A stretch of 64,000 nt of DNA from Gigaspora rosea (Eukaryota; Glomeromycota; Glomeromycetes; Diversisporales; Gigasporaceae), in the NCBI GenBank assembly GCA_003550325.1, contig QKWP01000415.1, positions 214,253 to 278,252 of the forward strand, written 5' to 3'. Below are positions 36,100 through 46,170 of the stretch, piece after piece (within the stretch, counting starts at the first letter, position 1; each line of letters starts with the position of its first letter). Below the pieces are notes generated by a model, which was not told the origin of the DNA, did not search any database, and was given only the letters and a program-made list of their open reading frames with translations. A program made the position numbers and the translations under genes.

Positions 36100-37460
36100 G
36101 CTTGTTTTTTTTAGAGTTTGTTTCTTCTAGGCCAGGAGTTATGCTTTGCCCTTTTGAATTTTTGTAAGAGTTTTTTTTTGTTTCCTTTTTTCTTGTTTTC
36201 AACTAGTATTTCATTTTCTAAGTTCTTGGAGCTGTCTTGGAGTTGTTTTAGAATCGTTTTAGAGTTATTAATTTTGGTTTTCATCTTTTTATTGTTTTAT
36301 TGTTTTATTGTTTTGAAGTTCAAAGCTGCTCTGCTTCTCTTTCACTAGCATTTCACTATTTCCCTGGGCTTAACCAATAATGAGAAGGTTTTTTTTAATA
36401 TTTTTTTTTAATAAATTTTTTTTTAATTTTTTTTTTTTTTTGGAGCTTAAAGAAACAGCTATTATTGTAATTCGCAAAAACTTTACCAAGCAGTTGAGAT
36501 TTTTTTTTAGAAAGAGTTTTGTTTTGATTTGTTTTTTTTTGATATCAAGAAGACTACAGATAATATGAAACTTCTGATTGATAATCTTGTCGATCCTGCA
36601 AAAGTGATAGTTGCTAATACTACATTGGGATATTTTCTTTCTTTTCTATTTCTTTTGTACAGTTTTTTTCTATTTCTTTTATATAGTTTTTTCATTTTTT
36701 TATTCTATTTCTCTTGTATGGTTTTTTTATGCTATCTCTCTTGAGCATTTTTTTAATTTGGTATTAACTTATTCACTAATTCTTTTTTTTTTGGTTTTTG
36801 CTTGTTACTAATTTATTGTTAATTCTTTTTTTTTTGTTTTTTATTCATTACTAACTTGTTTGTTAATTCTTTTTTTTTTGTTTTTTCTTTCTTTTGTTTT
36901 TTTTTTGTTTTTTTTTGTTTGTTTGTTTTTTTTTGTTTTTTGAGTTTTTTAATTTTTTGTTTTTTGTTAATTAAATTTTTTTATTTGTTAATTTTTTTTG
37001 GTATTTTATAATTTTTTCTTTTTTTTATATATTTGTTAATTTGTTTTTTTTGTGTTCATTATTTCTTTTTCTTTTTGTTTGTTATTTATTAATTTTTTTG
37101 TATATTTCTTTTTGTTTTTTTTGTATTTTGTATTTTATTATTTTTTTTGTTGTTATTTGTTCTTTTATTCATTTTTTATTTTTATTTATTTTTTATTTTA
37201 TTTTTTATTTTATTTTTTTTTATTTTTTTTATTTTTTTTGATTTAATAGAGGTTTATTATTTTTTATTTTTTTTTGGTTTAATGGGGTTTTTTATTTTTT
37301 ATTTTTTTTGGTTTAATAGGAGTTTTTTATTTTTTTATTTTTTTTATTTCTGTTTTTTTTTGTTTTGTTTATATATTGTTTTTATATTATTTTTTTAGTT
37401 GTTTTGTTTTTTGTTTAAAACTAGTGGTCAGTTAGGACTCTTAAAGATAAGTTTTCCTTT
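36100..37460 (+). repeat. T-rich tract of about 1.3 kb
   Basis: Strong strand asymmetry: long T-runs broken by short GTT/ATT words, with units such as TGGTTTAATAGGAGTTTTTTATTTT repeating near 37240-37330. Many Phe/Leu-rich frames arise from this composition and are not genes. Confidence 0.7.
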
Positions 37461-37529
37461 TCTTTGTTTTTTTCTTTAATTTTTTTTATCAGAACTAACT
37501 TTTTTATTTAGATATTTTTGTTTGGAATT

Positions 37530-37650
37530 TGTGATGAAGTCATTGTTGGAGTTGTCATTATTGGAATTGTCATTGTTGGAGTTATCATTAATAGAATATT
37601 TGTCATTGGAGTCATCATCATTGGAGTTGTCATCATTGGAGTTATTGATT
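37530..37650 (+). repeat. 15-base minisatellite
   Basis: About eight tandem units of the type TTGGAGTTGTCATTA. The resulting Leu-Glu-Leu-Ser repeat frame (37522-37773) is most likely non-functional. Confidence 0.7.
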
Positions 37651-38149
37651 CTAACTAGGAATCAGACAATATTAATTTTCTTGACTTGTTTGGTGCCTTA
37701 CAGAAAAACAAAGTGCTTAGGTTCTGAATTAATAGAAGAGAACCATAGGAGTTTTTTGGTTGTTTTTGTTTAGTGTAAATTCTATTCTGTATTAGCTGCT
37801 ATATTTTTTTTAATAAATTAATAAAATTAATAAATTTTAAAATATATATGATAACCAATCAAAATTGATTACATGATTCATATGATGACCTATTGCAAAA
37901 CTTATGTTTTTGATACTTCTGTACTTACTTTTTGATACACCTAAATGCAGTGTTGTCATTCGGACCGGACTTGGACTTGGACCGAACCGGACCGGACTCG
38001 GACCGGACCAGACCGGACTTGGACCGGACTCGGTCAGAGCTATTCATGTCCGTCGGACAGTTCGGACAGTTATATGGCTTAAGCCAAAAATTTAATTAAC
38101 TATGTCACAATTAGGGTTCCAAACCAGGTTTAAATTTTGAACCCGTGAC

Positions 38150-38350
38150 TCGTCGGGTCAAGACTGGCAACCAACTGTGTATCTGATGAGTAACCCGTAT
38201 ATCCACTTACCCGTATTTATTTCGGGTACCCTGTATATCCGCTTACCCGTGTTTAATTCGGGTGACCCATATATCTGGTTTACCAATTTAATTCGAGTGA
38301 CCCGGTTACCCACCTAACCATATTTAATTCGGATGACCCAGTTACCCGCC
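38150..38350 (+). repeat. Tandem repeats of ATTCGGGTGACCCGTATATCC type
   Basis: About five degenerate units of about 35 bases, each with TTCGGGT and ACCCG words. They are similar in wording to the interior of the element at 12053-12755. Confidence 0.6.
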
Positions 38351-38939
38351 TAAAGCATAGCAGAAGTTCGTTTTGATTGGCTGTTATTAGGATAAATATG
38401 ATTGGCAACAATCTTTTTTTTATATAGTCAATTGTAATTTTTAAAGTACTTTTAATAGTAAAAATCGTCATGTCATATGAAACTTTTTTTTTGTAATACA
38501 AAACGTAACAACCAACTTTAGTCGTTGGTAGTTTACCTTCAAACTTATTGTTTTTTAACCTGAGATGCAATAAGATGCAGTAGTTCCAAAAACTAGATGA
38601 GAGGTGAATGTTTTGAAAGGTCGGAAGGTGGTTCGGCGGTCTAAACAACTGGTGAGTTGAAATTGAAAGACTCTGCTTCAACTAGTTTGTTTGTGTTTTT
38701 TTACGAAAAGTATAATTTTAAACTATTATTCTAAACCATATTTTAATATTTTTGATTATAATTTATTTAGTACAAGTATAGTTTGTGAATATGACGTTTA
38801 TAACACAATAAGTGATAGTAATAGTAGTGTTAGGAATGGTCGCGTACGCGTTATTTAGTAGACGTTTATATGTATTTATTGTGAAAAAAATAACAAAACC
38901 CTTGTAAAATTCAAATTAAAGTTGTTAATACAAAACTGA

Positions 38940-40010
38940 ATTAGTATATTGTAAATTTATAATATGTCTTTAGAGTGTATTGACAAATTTTTTAAAAGTT
39001 CGAGAGTTATAAAATTTTTGTCCGGTACTCTATCCGGGGTATGATCGACATTTGTTTCGGGGTATCTTAACAACCAATCAAAATGAACTTCTGCTATGCT
39101 CCCGCCTAAGTGGTGTGTACAAATACTAGCCTCTGATGAGTATAGCCCTGTATCATTCACCCGTTTATAACTTATATGATCATTATACAAACCATGGTCA
39201 AATGTTAAGACTAATATATCGATGAGCAAGTTATAATCAGGAATATCATCACAATTTAACAATTATTTCATCACGATATTATTCTTGCTCGGATTTCATA
39301 TTAACACTTTCTTTATTAGACATTATGAAGGCTTCCTTTATTTGCATATCGAATACCATCAAATATTCATTATTAGTTGTGGTTTGATTTAGTCCATACA
39401 CCTCAAGATTTCCACCCAATAATCTAGATCGCTTCTTTTTCTATAGCAGTAGTAGTTCTAGTAGGATTAGTGACAGTCATATCTTGCGCGCGAGATTTCG
39501 ACTTTCATGCGATAGAATTCATTTAAAATATATTTTAACCAATTAATGATTTATCTTGCATGAAACGTGGTATCATCTGCCAGATTGTTCGAATTCGGAG
39601 GTTTTGGTGTAGGCGTTGAATATGGCTTGTATGATTCAGCGGATAAAGCACTTGAGTTGGTATATACTGTTGAATCTCTTAAAACTGAACCTGTTCAAAA
39701 TCAAATCTGATGAAAATTAATCAACCAAGTCTGTTTCCGCTATAATGTTAATAATTATCTATATTAGATCGTAAATAAATCATCTTACCTCTTTTAAAAA
39801 ATTTTTTTGTGAACCAGGTAATGCCTTAAGTGTAACTATAAATGATGGAGTACATTATTGCACGGAGTGGTGACTTTCGCCTAAAACTATTCTTTTACCA
39901 TCTAACTACATTGCTGAAAACACTGAGCCTAATCCTCCTTCCCCAATTTTTTGGACGTTTTCTAGTCTATTAAAAGGAATCCATTCAACTACATTTTCGT
40001 GGTTCATAGT
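38940..40010 (-). pseudogene. Protein kinase gene fragment captured in a hAT-like element
   Basis: On the minus strand from about 40010 the sequence reads V-E-W-I-P-F-N-R-L-E-N-V-Q-K, then the glycine loop I-G-E-G-G-L-G-S-V-F-S-A, then a stop. A segment V-T-L-K-A-L-P-G-S-Q-K at about 39810-39840 contains the VxLK lysine. A GTAAGA donor and an ATTATAG acceptor (about 39790 and 39745) look like a retained intron. Near 39340-39400 the hinge-like part reads Y-G-L-N-Q..N-E-Y-L-M-V-F, and in the next frame Y-A-N-K-G-S-L-H-N. The open stretch 38957-39262 has no identified motif. This wording is typical of the kinase family expanded in Rhizophagus. The catalytic-loop HRD and DFG were not found. Confidence 0.7.
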
Positions 40011-40094
40011 GTTGAGTTGAATGAAACCTTTTAATGCAATCATCGACATCCTTATTCCTACTTACCCATCCTTGCGTTGTTTTCTGAAGGTTAC

Positions 40095-40160
40095 GACAAC
40101 ATAAAGTAGTGGGTTCGAGCCCACGCTATGGTGCGGCACATTCAACTTATTACGAATAAC
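40095..40160 (+). other. tRNA B-box-like sequence
   Basis: GTGGGTTCGAGCCCAC fits the Pol III B-box GGTTCGANNCC, but the T-arm loop is one base short and no acceptor stem or A-box could be paired upstream. It may be a tRNA-derived relic; it is not called a tRNA gene. Confidence 0.3.
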
Positions 40161-41177
40161 AACAAGCAGGGCACTAGGTGCAATGAATGAGAGAGGGCGG
40201 GAAGGCTGGGAACCAACTTAAGGGCAGCAACGAAGTGAACTAACAAGACAAGCCAAGCGAAGTAAGAAAAATTTCTGTCGTATGCAATTTCGTACCAGGT
40301 ACTACAAATAAATTTTTTTAACAGATATCGGACAATGTCTGTGTCCGAATATGTCTGTGTCTGACAAATATTGCGCAGACAATGTCCGGTAACAATCTAT
40401 TTACTTGGACATAATTCCGACACAGACACGGACAATGTCCGAAATTGTCCGAGTCTGCCCAAAATTGCTCGGACTATGTCCGGTGACAACACTGCCTAAA
40501 TGTACCCCAAGAATTTTATTACTTTTTGAGATATAGCAATTTTAAAAAAGTCATATTACTGTCACGATTAAAATCAACCAATGGGATTGCAGGTAAAATT
40601 CTAATAAAAGGCTTAGTTTTTTTAATCAAAACTAATTATTTTATTATATTATTATTATTTGAATTTCTAATAAGAGTTGTAGAGATAAAAATTACCATTC
40701 TAATAGTAGCAAACACATCAAAATTGGTTTAGTTTATTTTGAGATATGAGTAAAAATTTTTTTGTGAATTTTTAAAGCTTTTTAAAAAACTAAACAATTG
40801 CCAAATTTTTTTACTCATATCTCATAATACACTAAGCCAATTTTGATATATTTACTACTATTGGGATAGTATTTTTTATCTTTACAACTCTTAAAATAAT
40901 AATGGCATAATAAAAAAATTAAAAAAACTTTAAGCTAATTATTAGAATCTTATCTGCAATTCCATTGGTCGATTTTAATCGTGGCAGTCATGTGACTTTT
41001 TTAAAATCACCATGTCTCAAAAAAGTAATAAAATTTTTGGGACATATTTAGGTGTATCAAAAAAGTAAGTGCGAGAGTATCAAAAACATAAGTTTTGCCA
41101 ATCTATTAATATTGGTCATCATGTGCATTACATGAGAAATTTTTATTGGTCGATCATGGGGTTGTTATAGTGACAGG

Positions 41178-42843
41178 TAGTGTTCCTATGAACCTGAACT
41201 GAACTGAACTTAGGTCAAGTTCAGGTTCAGGTTCAGGTTCAGTATTGAACTTTTAGAGCTGGTTCAGGTTCAGTTCAGGTTCAGTTCATAAGTTCTTGAA
41301 CATGTTTAGGTTCAGTCAGGTGTTCATATGAACTAGTAATTCTAGGTTTGGGTCCGGGTTTGGTCTGGTCCAGACCAGACTCAAATTCTAAATTTTATTA
41401 TTAAAACTTTATACTAAACTCAAACTCAATCATAAGTTTGGTCGGGCTGATCCAAATTTTGCTAACTAGTTTGAATCTGAATAAAAATATATGTATTTTT
41501 TGATACTGAACAAGTTTACTTAGAGTGAGAAGTATAAATCAGTTAGTAAAATTTAGAGTATCATAGATATTTGTATAATTTATTAATAAAATCATACAAA
41601 TTTCTATAATTCTCTAAATTTTACTAATTGATCATAATTCTTGCACTAAGTAAACTTGTTTAGCACCAAAAAATACATCAAATCGGCATATTTTATTTTA
41701 CTTTTCTTAAAATTTGAAGAAAAGATGCTTAATTTTGGAAATTTTCATCAAAAATTCAAAATTAAGCATCTTTAACGCAAATTTTAAGGAAAATAAAATA
41801 AAATATACCGATACGATGTATTTTTTGGTGCTAAACAAGTTTACTTAGATCAAGAAGTTATGATCAATTAGTAAAATTTAGAGAATCATAGAAATTTGTA
41901 TAATTTTATTAATAAAATTATACAAATTTCTATGATTCTCTAAATTTTACTAATTGATCATAACTTCTTGATATAAGTAAACTTGTTTAGCACCAAAAAA
42001 TACATCATATCGGTATATTTTATTTTATTTTCCTTAAAATTTGCGTCAAAGATGCTTAATTTTGAATTTTTGATGAAAATTTCCAAAATTAAGCATCTTT
42101 TCTTCAAATTTTAAGAAAAGTAAAATAAAATATGCCGATTTGATGTATTTTTTGGTGCTTAACAAGTTTACTTAGTTCAAGAAGTTATGATCAATTAGTA
42201 AAATTTAGAGAATCATAGAAATTTGTATAATTTTATTAATAAAATTATACAAATTTCTATGATTCTCTAAATTTTACTAATTGATCATAACTTCTTGCAC
42301 TAAGTAAACTTGTTAAGCACCAAAAAATACATCAAATCGGTATATTTTATTTCATTTCCTTTAAAATTTGTGTCAAAGATGCTTAATTTTGAATTTTTGA
42401 TGAAAATTTCCAAAATTAAGCATCTTTTCTTCAAATTTTAAGAAAAGTAAAATAAAATATGCCGATTTGATGTATTTTTTGGTGCTTAACAAGTTTACTT
42501 AGTGCAATAATTTATGATCAATTAGTAAAATTTAGAGATTTATAGAAATTTGTATAATTTTATTAATAAAATCATACAAATTTCTATGATTTTCTAAATT
42601 TTACTAATTGATCCTTAGTGATTTAGGCAAACATATGCATATATTATGAACCTGAACATGTTCTGAACCTTGAACTGAACCTGAACTGAACTTTTTTTAA
42701 GTTCAGGTTCAGGTTCATGTTCAATAATTTTAAGTTCAGGTTCAGTTCAGTATTGAACTTTTAGAGCAAGTTCAGGTTCAGGTTCAGGTTCATTGAACCT
42801 GAATCTGAACCTCTATTGAACTGAACTGAACTTCGGAACCCTA
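41178..42843. mobile_element. hAT-like element with palindromic tandem core, 1666 bp
   Basis: The ends TAGTGTTCC and GGAACCCTA are flanked by an exact gtgacagg duplication (41170-41177 and 42844-42851). Subterminal zones are GGTTCA hexamer arrays (41185-41335 and 42640-42835). The core (about 41495-42615) repeats a palindromic unit (AAATTTTACTAATTGATCATAA .. AGTAAACTTGTT..CACCAAAAAATACATC and its complement) in alternating orientation. No protein is encoded. Confidence 0.92.
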
Positions 42844-42851
42844 GTGACAGG

Positions 42852-44930
42852 TTGCTATAAAATAACACACTTATTATATTTACAATTATTATTTGAATTA
42901 ATTAAAGAATTATTAATTAATTAGTAAATTGTTTAATTAAAATATTTTAAATATACAAAAATACTATTTTTAATACTATTACTAATAGGCTAGAAAATTA
43001 AATTGCCAATAGATTTTACTAAAAACTATTATAAGTAAAAAAAGTAATTACAAAATTAAGTATTTAAATTTGGTTTAAAAAATTAATAAAAATTTTACAA
43101 GTTATTATTATAATATTTGTATATGGATGACTCCTAATAATTTTAACCTACATTAATATCAACTTAAGCCACAAACCAAATTTTTTACAAATTTTTATAT
43201 ATCAAAATTCTCTTATATATATCAACTCTAATATGAATTTTCGTTAATATCACTATCAACATAATTTTGAACAGGTTCAAATGGGTTGATATTAATGAAG
43301 GTCACCTGTAATTCTTAATTTTAGAACAACTCTAATCTTAATTTTAGTTGCTTTACTTTAAATATATTTTAAAAGAGTGTAATTTAGAATAGTGGTCATG
43401 TTATCAGAACATCTTAAATCAGCAACTAAAAATAATAATTTTTTAAAATTTTATAAAAAAATAAAAAATATAGTTAAAGAAAAAAAATTATAAAAATATA
43501 CAAACAAACAAACAGAACAAGTTTATTTTTTAATATAGCAAAATTTTATAATTTATTTCCTCTTAAAATTCTAATCAAATAAAAGTTTAGCTATATATAT
43601 ATAAAAATTATAATAAAATTTTAAAAATATAATAAAATTTTAAGATATTAGTCAATCAAAATTTAATATTTTGTCTCAAATTTGGCTATCTTAAAAAAAG
43701 TTGTTAGTTTAAAAGTTCTGTGCTGTACTAAGTGATCAATTTTAAGATTTATCTAGTGTTAAAATTTAAAAAAATTTATGATTTTTGTAAATATAATTTT
43801 TTTATAATGTTCATATTAAAAATAAGTATGTTTACAAGTAAAGTTTATAATAATTAATATAAAATTAAAAACTTTTGAAATTACTGTACAAATATTTTAT
43901 TAATATTATATTTAATTTGTTTTTGATAATTCTGCTTTTATTAACTAGAAAGAACATGTATTTAATATACAAATTTTAATTATATGACTGCTAACAAAAA
44001 TCTCTCTTCTTTTTTAAAAACTCACTTGTGCTATTTAATATCTGCTAAGTGTGATCTACTACAACAACAAATTTCATCCCACAGAGGCCCACAACTCTCT
44101 GCAAGTTATCCTCATTATTATTGAATGGCTGCTATTAGCCTTGTCAAGATTGCCATTTTCTTTAAATCCTTCTTACCTAGCTTCAATAGTAGAATGATTT
44201 CAATTATAATCCAATAGAAAAAAAGACATATTCAAACAAGAAATTTAAAGAAAAAAATACTAAAGGGGAAAGCTACAAAATCTAAACAATATATCAAGTA
44301 ACACAAAAAGGAAAAGGAAGAAAAAAAACAAAACAAAGTAAGAAAAACTTATCTATAACAAATTCAAAACAAGATGTATAAAAACAAAAATTATATAATA
44401 CTATATAAGTTAGAAACTCTACCAAAGTATTATATGCAATATATAAAACAGAGAAATCTAAACTAACAAACTATGTCTAATTATATAGACAAAAAATTTT
44501 TACAAATAATTCAAAAAACTTTCAATACAATATTTATTGTTTATATCACAGCAAAATGATTACTTGTGATATTAATAGGTATAATTTCAATTTGGAATAA
44601 TTAATACTGTTGATCTTTTGGAAGGAGTAAGCTGGATTTCTAACTTTTTGGCAAAATTTTGAAAGTCCAAGGGAAAGTATTAAAAGTACCAACTTGTAAA
44701 GAACCGTAAGAGTATATACTTTATCCTAGTTTTAATTAAATAATCAAAAATATATAAATAACATCTGGATTTAGCCATCCTCCAAACTAGTTGCACAACC
44801 GATCAGCCAGCATTTAGGGTCGGAATGTATTGGAGCTAGGCCGGGTATTAACATAATAGTGTTATGTACAGAATTTGGTTATTAAAGAAAGTAGTTAGTT
44901 GGTAGTAAAAGTTATTACTTACGAATTAGC
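42852..44930. other. AT-rich region, no gene recognised
   Basis: About 2 kb. 44035-44215 is less AT-biased and has short open stretches on both strands (for example plus-strand codons from about 44040 to 44190) without a recognisable domain. It could hold an exon, but I cannot support one. Confidence 0.4.
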
Positions 44931-45440
44931 ATGATCATCCTTTCAAAAGTTGAAATCCGACCTATTTATATCCTTCAAATTCATACTGGAGTTTTAATCC
45001 CTCATTTGGAGTTTCAATCCCTCATTTGTGGTTTCAATCCCTCGAATGAGCCCCTCATTACACAACCAAATCATAGATATAGCCTATTACAGAAAATTAT
45101 AGCTATACCAAAAATTAGCGTAACACCAGCCTGCTATATTATAATAAAATTGGGTTGGGGTGTGTATATCGAACAACCTGATTGGCGAAAAAAATTATTG
45201 CGATTATCGAGAAAACCAGGGTTATTACTTCAGTTGCATGAACAACAGTTGCAATATCTTAGTCACAACGCGAACAAAATGATTCATAAATTTATGCATC
45301 TAATGGTTAAGTTCTTGGCTTGTAAACTTGTTTTGCTGTTTTTATCGCGGTTGAAAATGATGTCTGATTGTGCGATTATTGTTTTTGAGAATATGAGTAT
45401 TATTTTGAGAATATGGATACAAGGAAGTTGTAAATTATAA
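44931..45440 (+). CDS. Hypothetical ORF, 169 codons
   Basis: An ATG-to-TAA frame in less AT-biased DNA, unlike the repeats to its left. I do not recognise the product. Near residues 20-40 it carries three degenerate copies of an 18-base unit (GTTTCAATCCCTCATTTG). The middle has H-E-Q-Q-L-Q-Y-L. No signal peptide, and no clear transmembrane helix beyond a Leu-rich stretch near residues 130-140. It may be part of a longer spliced gene that includes the piece at 45861-46054, or a chance ORF. Confidence 0.3.
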   Translation: MIILSKVEIRPIYILQIHTGVLIPHLEFQSLICGFNPSNEPLITQPNHRYSLLQKIIAIPKISVTPACYIIIKLGWGVYIEQPDWRKKLLRLSRKPGLLLQLHEQQLQYLSHNANKMIHKFMHLMVKFLACKLVLLFLSRLKMMSDCAIIVFENMSIILRIWIQGSCKL

Positions 45441-45860
45441 AAAATAATCGCAATCAACTGATTGCAAAATTTGATCAGATACAAGCAATAATTCAAACGA
45501 TTATAAAATATCTTGAATGTGAGAAATTATGTGGAAAATATTATGCTACAAGCAAATTATATTGAGGGAAATGATTGAGAACACCTGGAATGTTAAGGTT
45601 AGGTGTTTATAGAATGATCTGATCGGCGAAAAAAAAAACCTATTAGTAAAGCCAACTCTAATTTAAAGATGAATTTTTCTTGGCGAAATTTTTTAGGTTG
45701 TGTACTAACCTTTAAGAAACCATGTACGCACAATATATTAGCTAAAAAAAAAAAAAAAAAGAAAAAACAATAGCAAAGTTAGTAAAGGGGAAAAAAACAA
45801 GAAAAAAAAGATCGAAAAAAGAAAAAAAATGGCGAAAAAGGAGTTAGATAAAACATACTA

Positions 45861-46054
45861 AATTTTGACCAAAATTTATTTCTTAGAGCACCAAGTGCAG
45901 CTTTTTATAAGCAAAATTTTGAAGTAAAAAATTTTGTCAATCAACGTGTTATACATTTCAACGACAATGAACTACGGCTTGGGCAAGTGAATTTAGAGAC
46001 TTATCAGGAAGCTAAACTTCATGGGTTACATCTTATATGTATTAAATTAATTTG
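45861..46054 (+). pseudogene. C-terminal coding remnant of about 60 codons
   Basis: The frame is open after a TAA (near 45850) and ends at TGA (about 46052-46054). It contains F-V-N-Q-R-V-I-H-F-N-D-N-E-L-R-L-G and Y-Q-E-A-K-L-H-G-L, with balanced codon content unlike the surrounding A-rich DNA. I read it as the last exon of an unknown gene or a relic. It is followed 48 bases later by a 67-base A-run. Confidence 0.35.
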
Positions 46055-46100
46055 ATAAAAAATATTAATTCTTCTCATTTAAATATAGCAGGAGTATAAA

Positions 46101-46101
<1 letters not shown>

Positions 46102-46168
<67 letters not shown>
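46102..46168 (+). repeat. Poly-A homopolymer, 67 bases
   Basis: An uninterrupted run of 67 A just downstream of the coding remnant. It may be a retroposed poly-A tail, slippage expansion or an assembly artefact. Confidence 0.9.

Positions 46169-46170
<2 letters not shown>

Larger units (their letters stand above)
37948..40494. mobile_element. hAT-like element of 2.5 kb carrying kinase gene pieces
   Basis: The ends CAGTGTTGTCATTCGGAC and the complement of TCCGGTGACAACACTG are inverted repeats of the same type as 14587-14968. The octamer cctaaatg is exactly duplicated at 37940-37947 and 40495-40502. The terminal zones are made of GGACCGGACT/GGACAATGTCC repeats. The centre contains unrelated DNA, including a protein kinase pseudogene (minus strand) and a tandem array at 38150-38350. 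A lone TAGGGTTCC end at 38110 hints at a further nested element. No transposase is seen. Confidence 0.9.
37850..41130. repeat. Foldback element split by a hAT-like insertion
   Basis: Sequence left of the insertion (about 37855-37947) together with 40495-40745 is the reverse complement of about 40755-41125. Shared words are AAACTTATGTTTTTGATAC, GTACTTACTTTTTGATACAC and GTCACGATTAAAATC. Without the insertion the foldback is about 0.73 kb. No coding capacity. Confidence 0.78.

Noticed and set aside
36118..37398. Phe/Leu-rich plus-strand frames suggesting membrane proteins
   Set aside because: They arise from the T-rich tract; there is no conserved motif and many overlap in different frames.
40095..40160. 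tRNA gene suggested by GTGGGTTCGAGCCCAC
   Set aside because: The T-loop is one base short, and no matching acceptor stem, D-arm or anticodon arm could be paired; kept only as a B-box-like site.
44990..45050. GTTTCAATCCCTC repeated three times, like a CRISPR repeat
   Set aside because: The spacing is only about 18-20 bases, leaving no spacers. Copies are imperfect, it lies within an ORF, and the DNA is eukaryotic; it is a short minisatellite.
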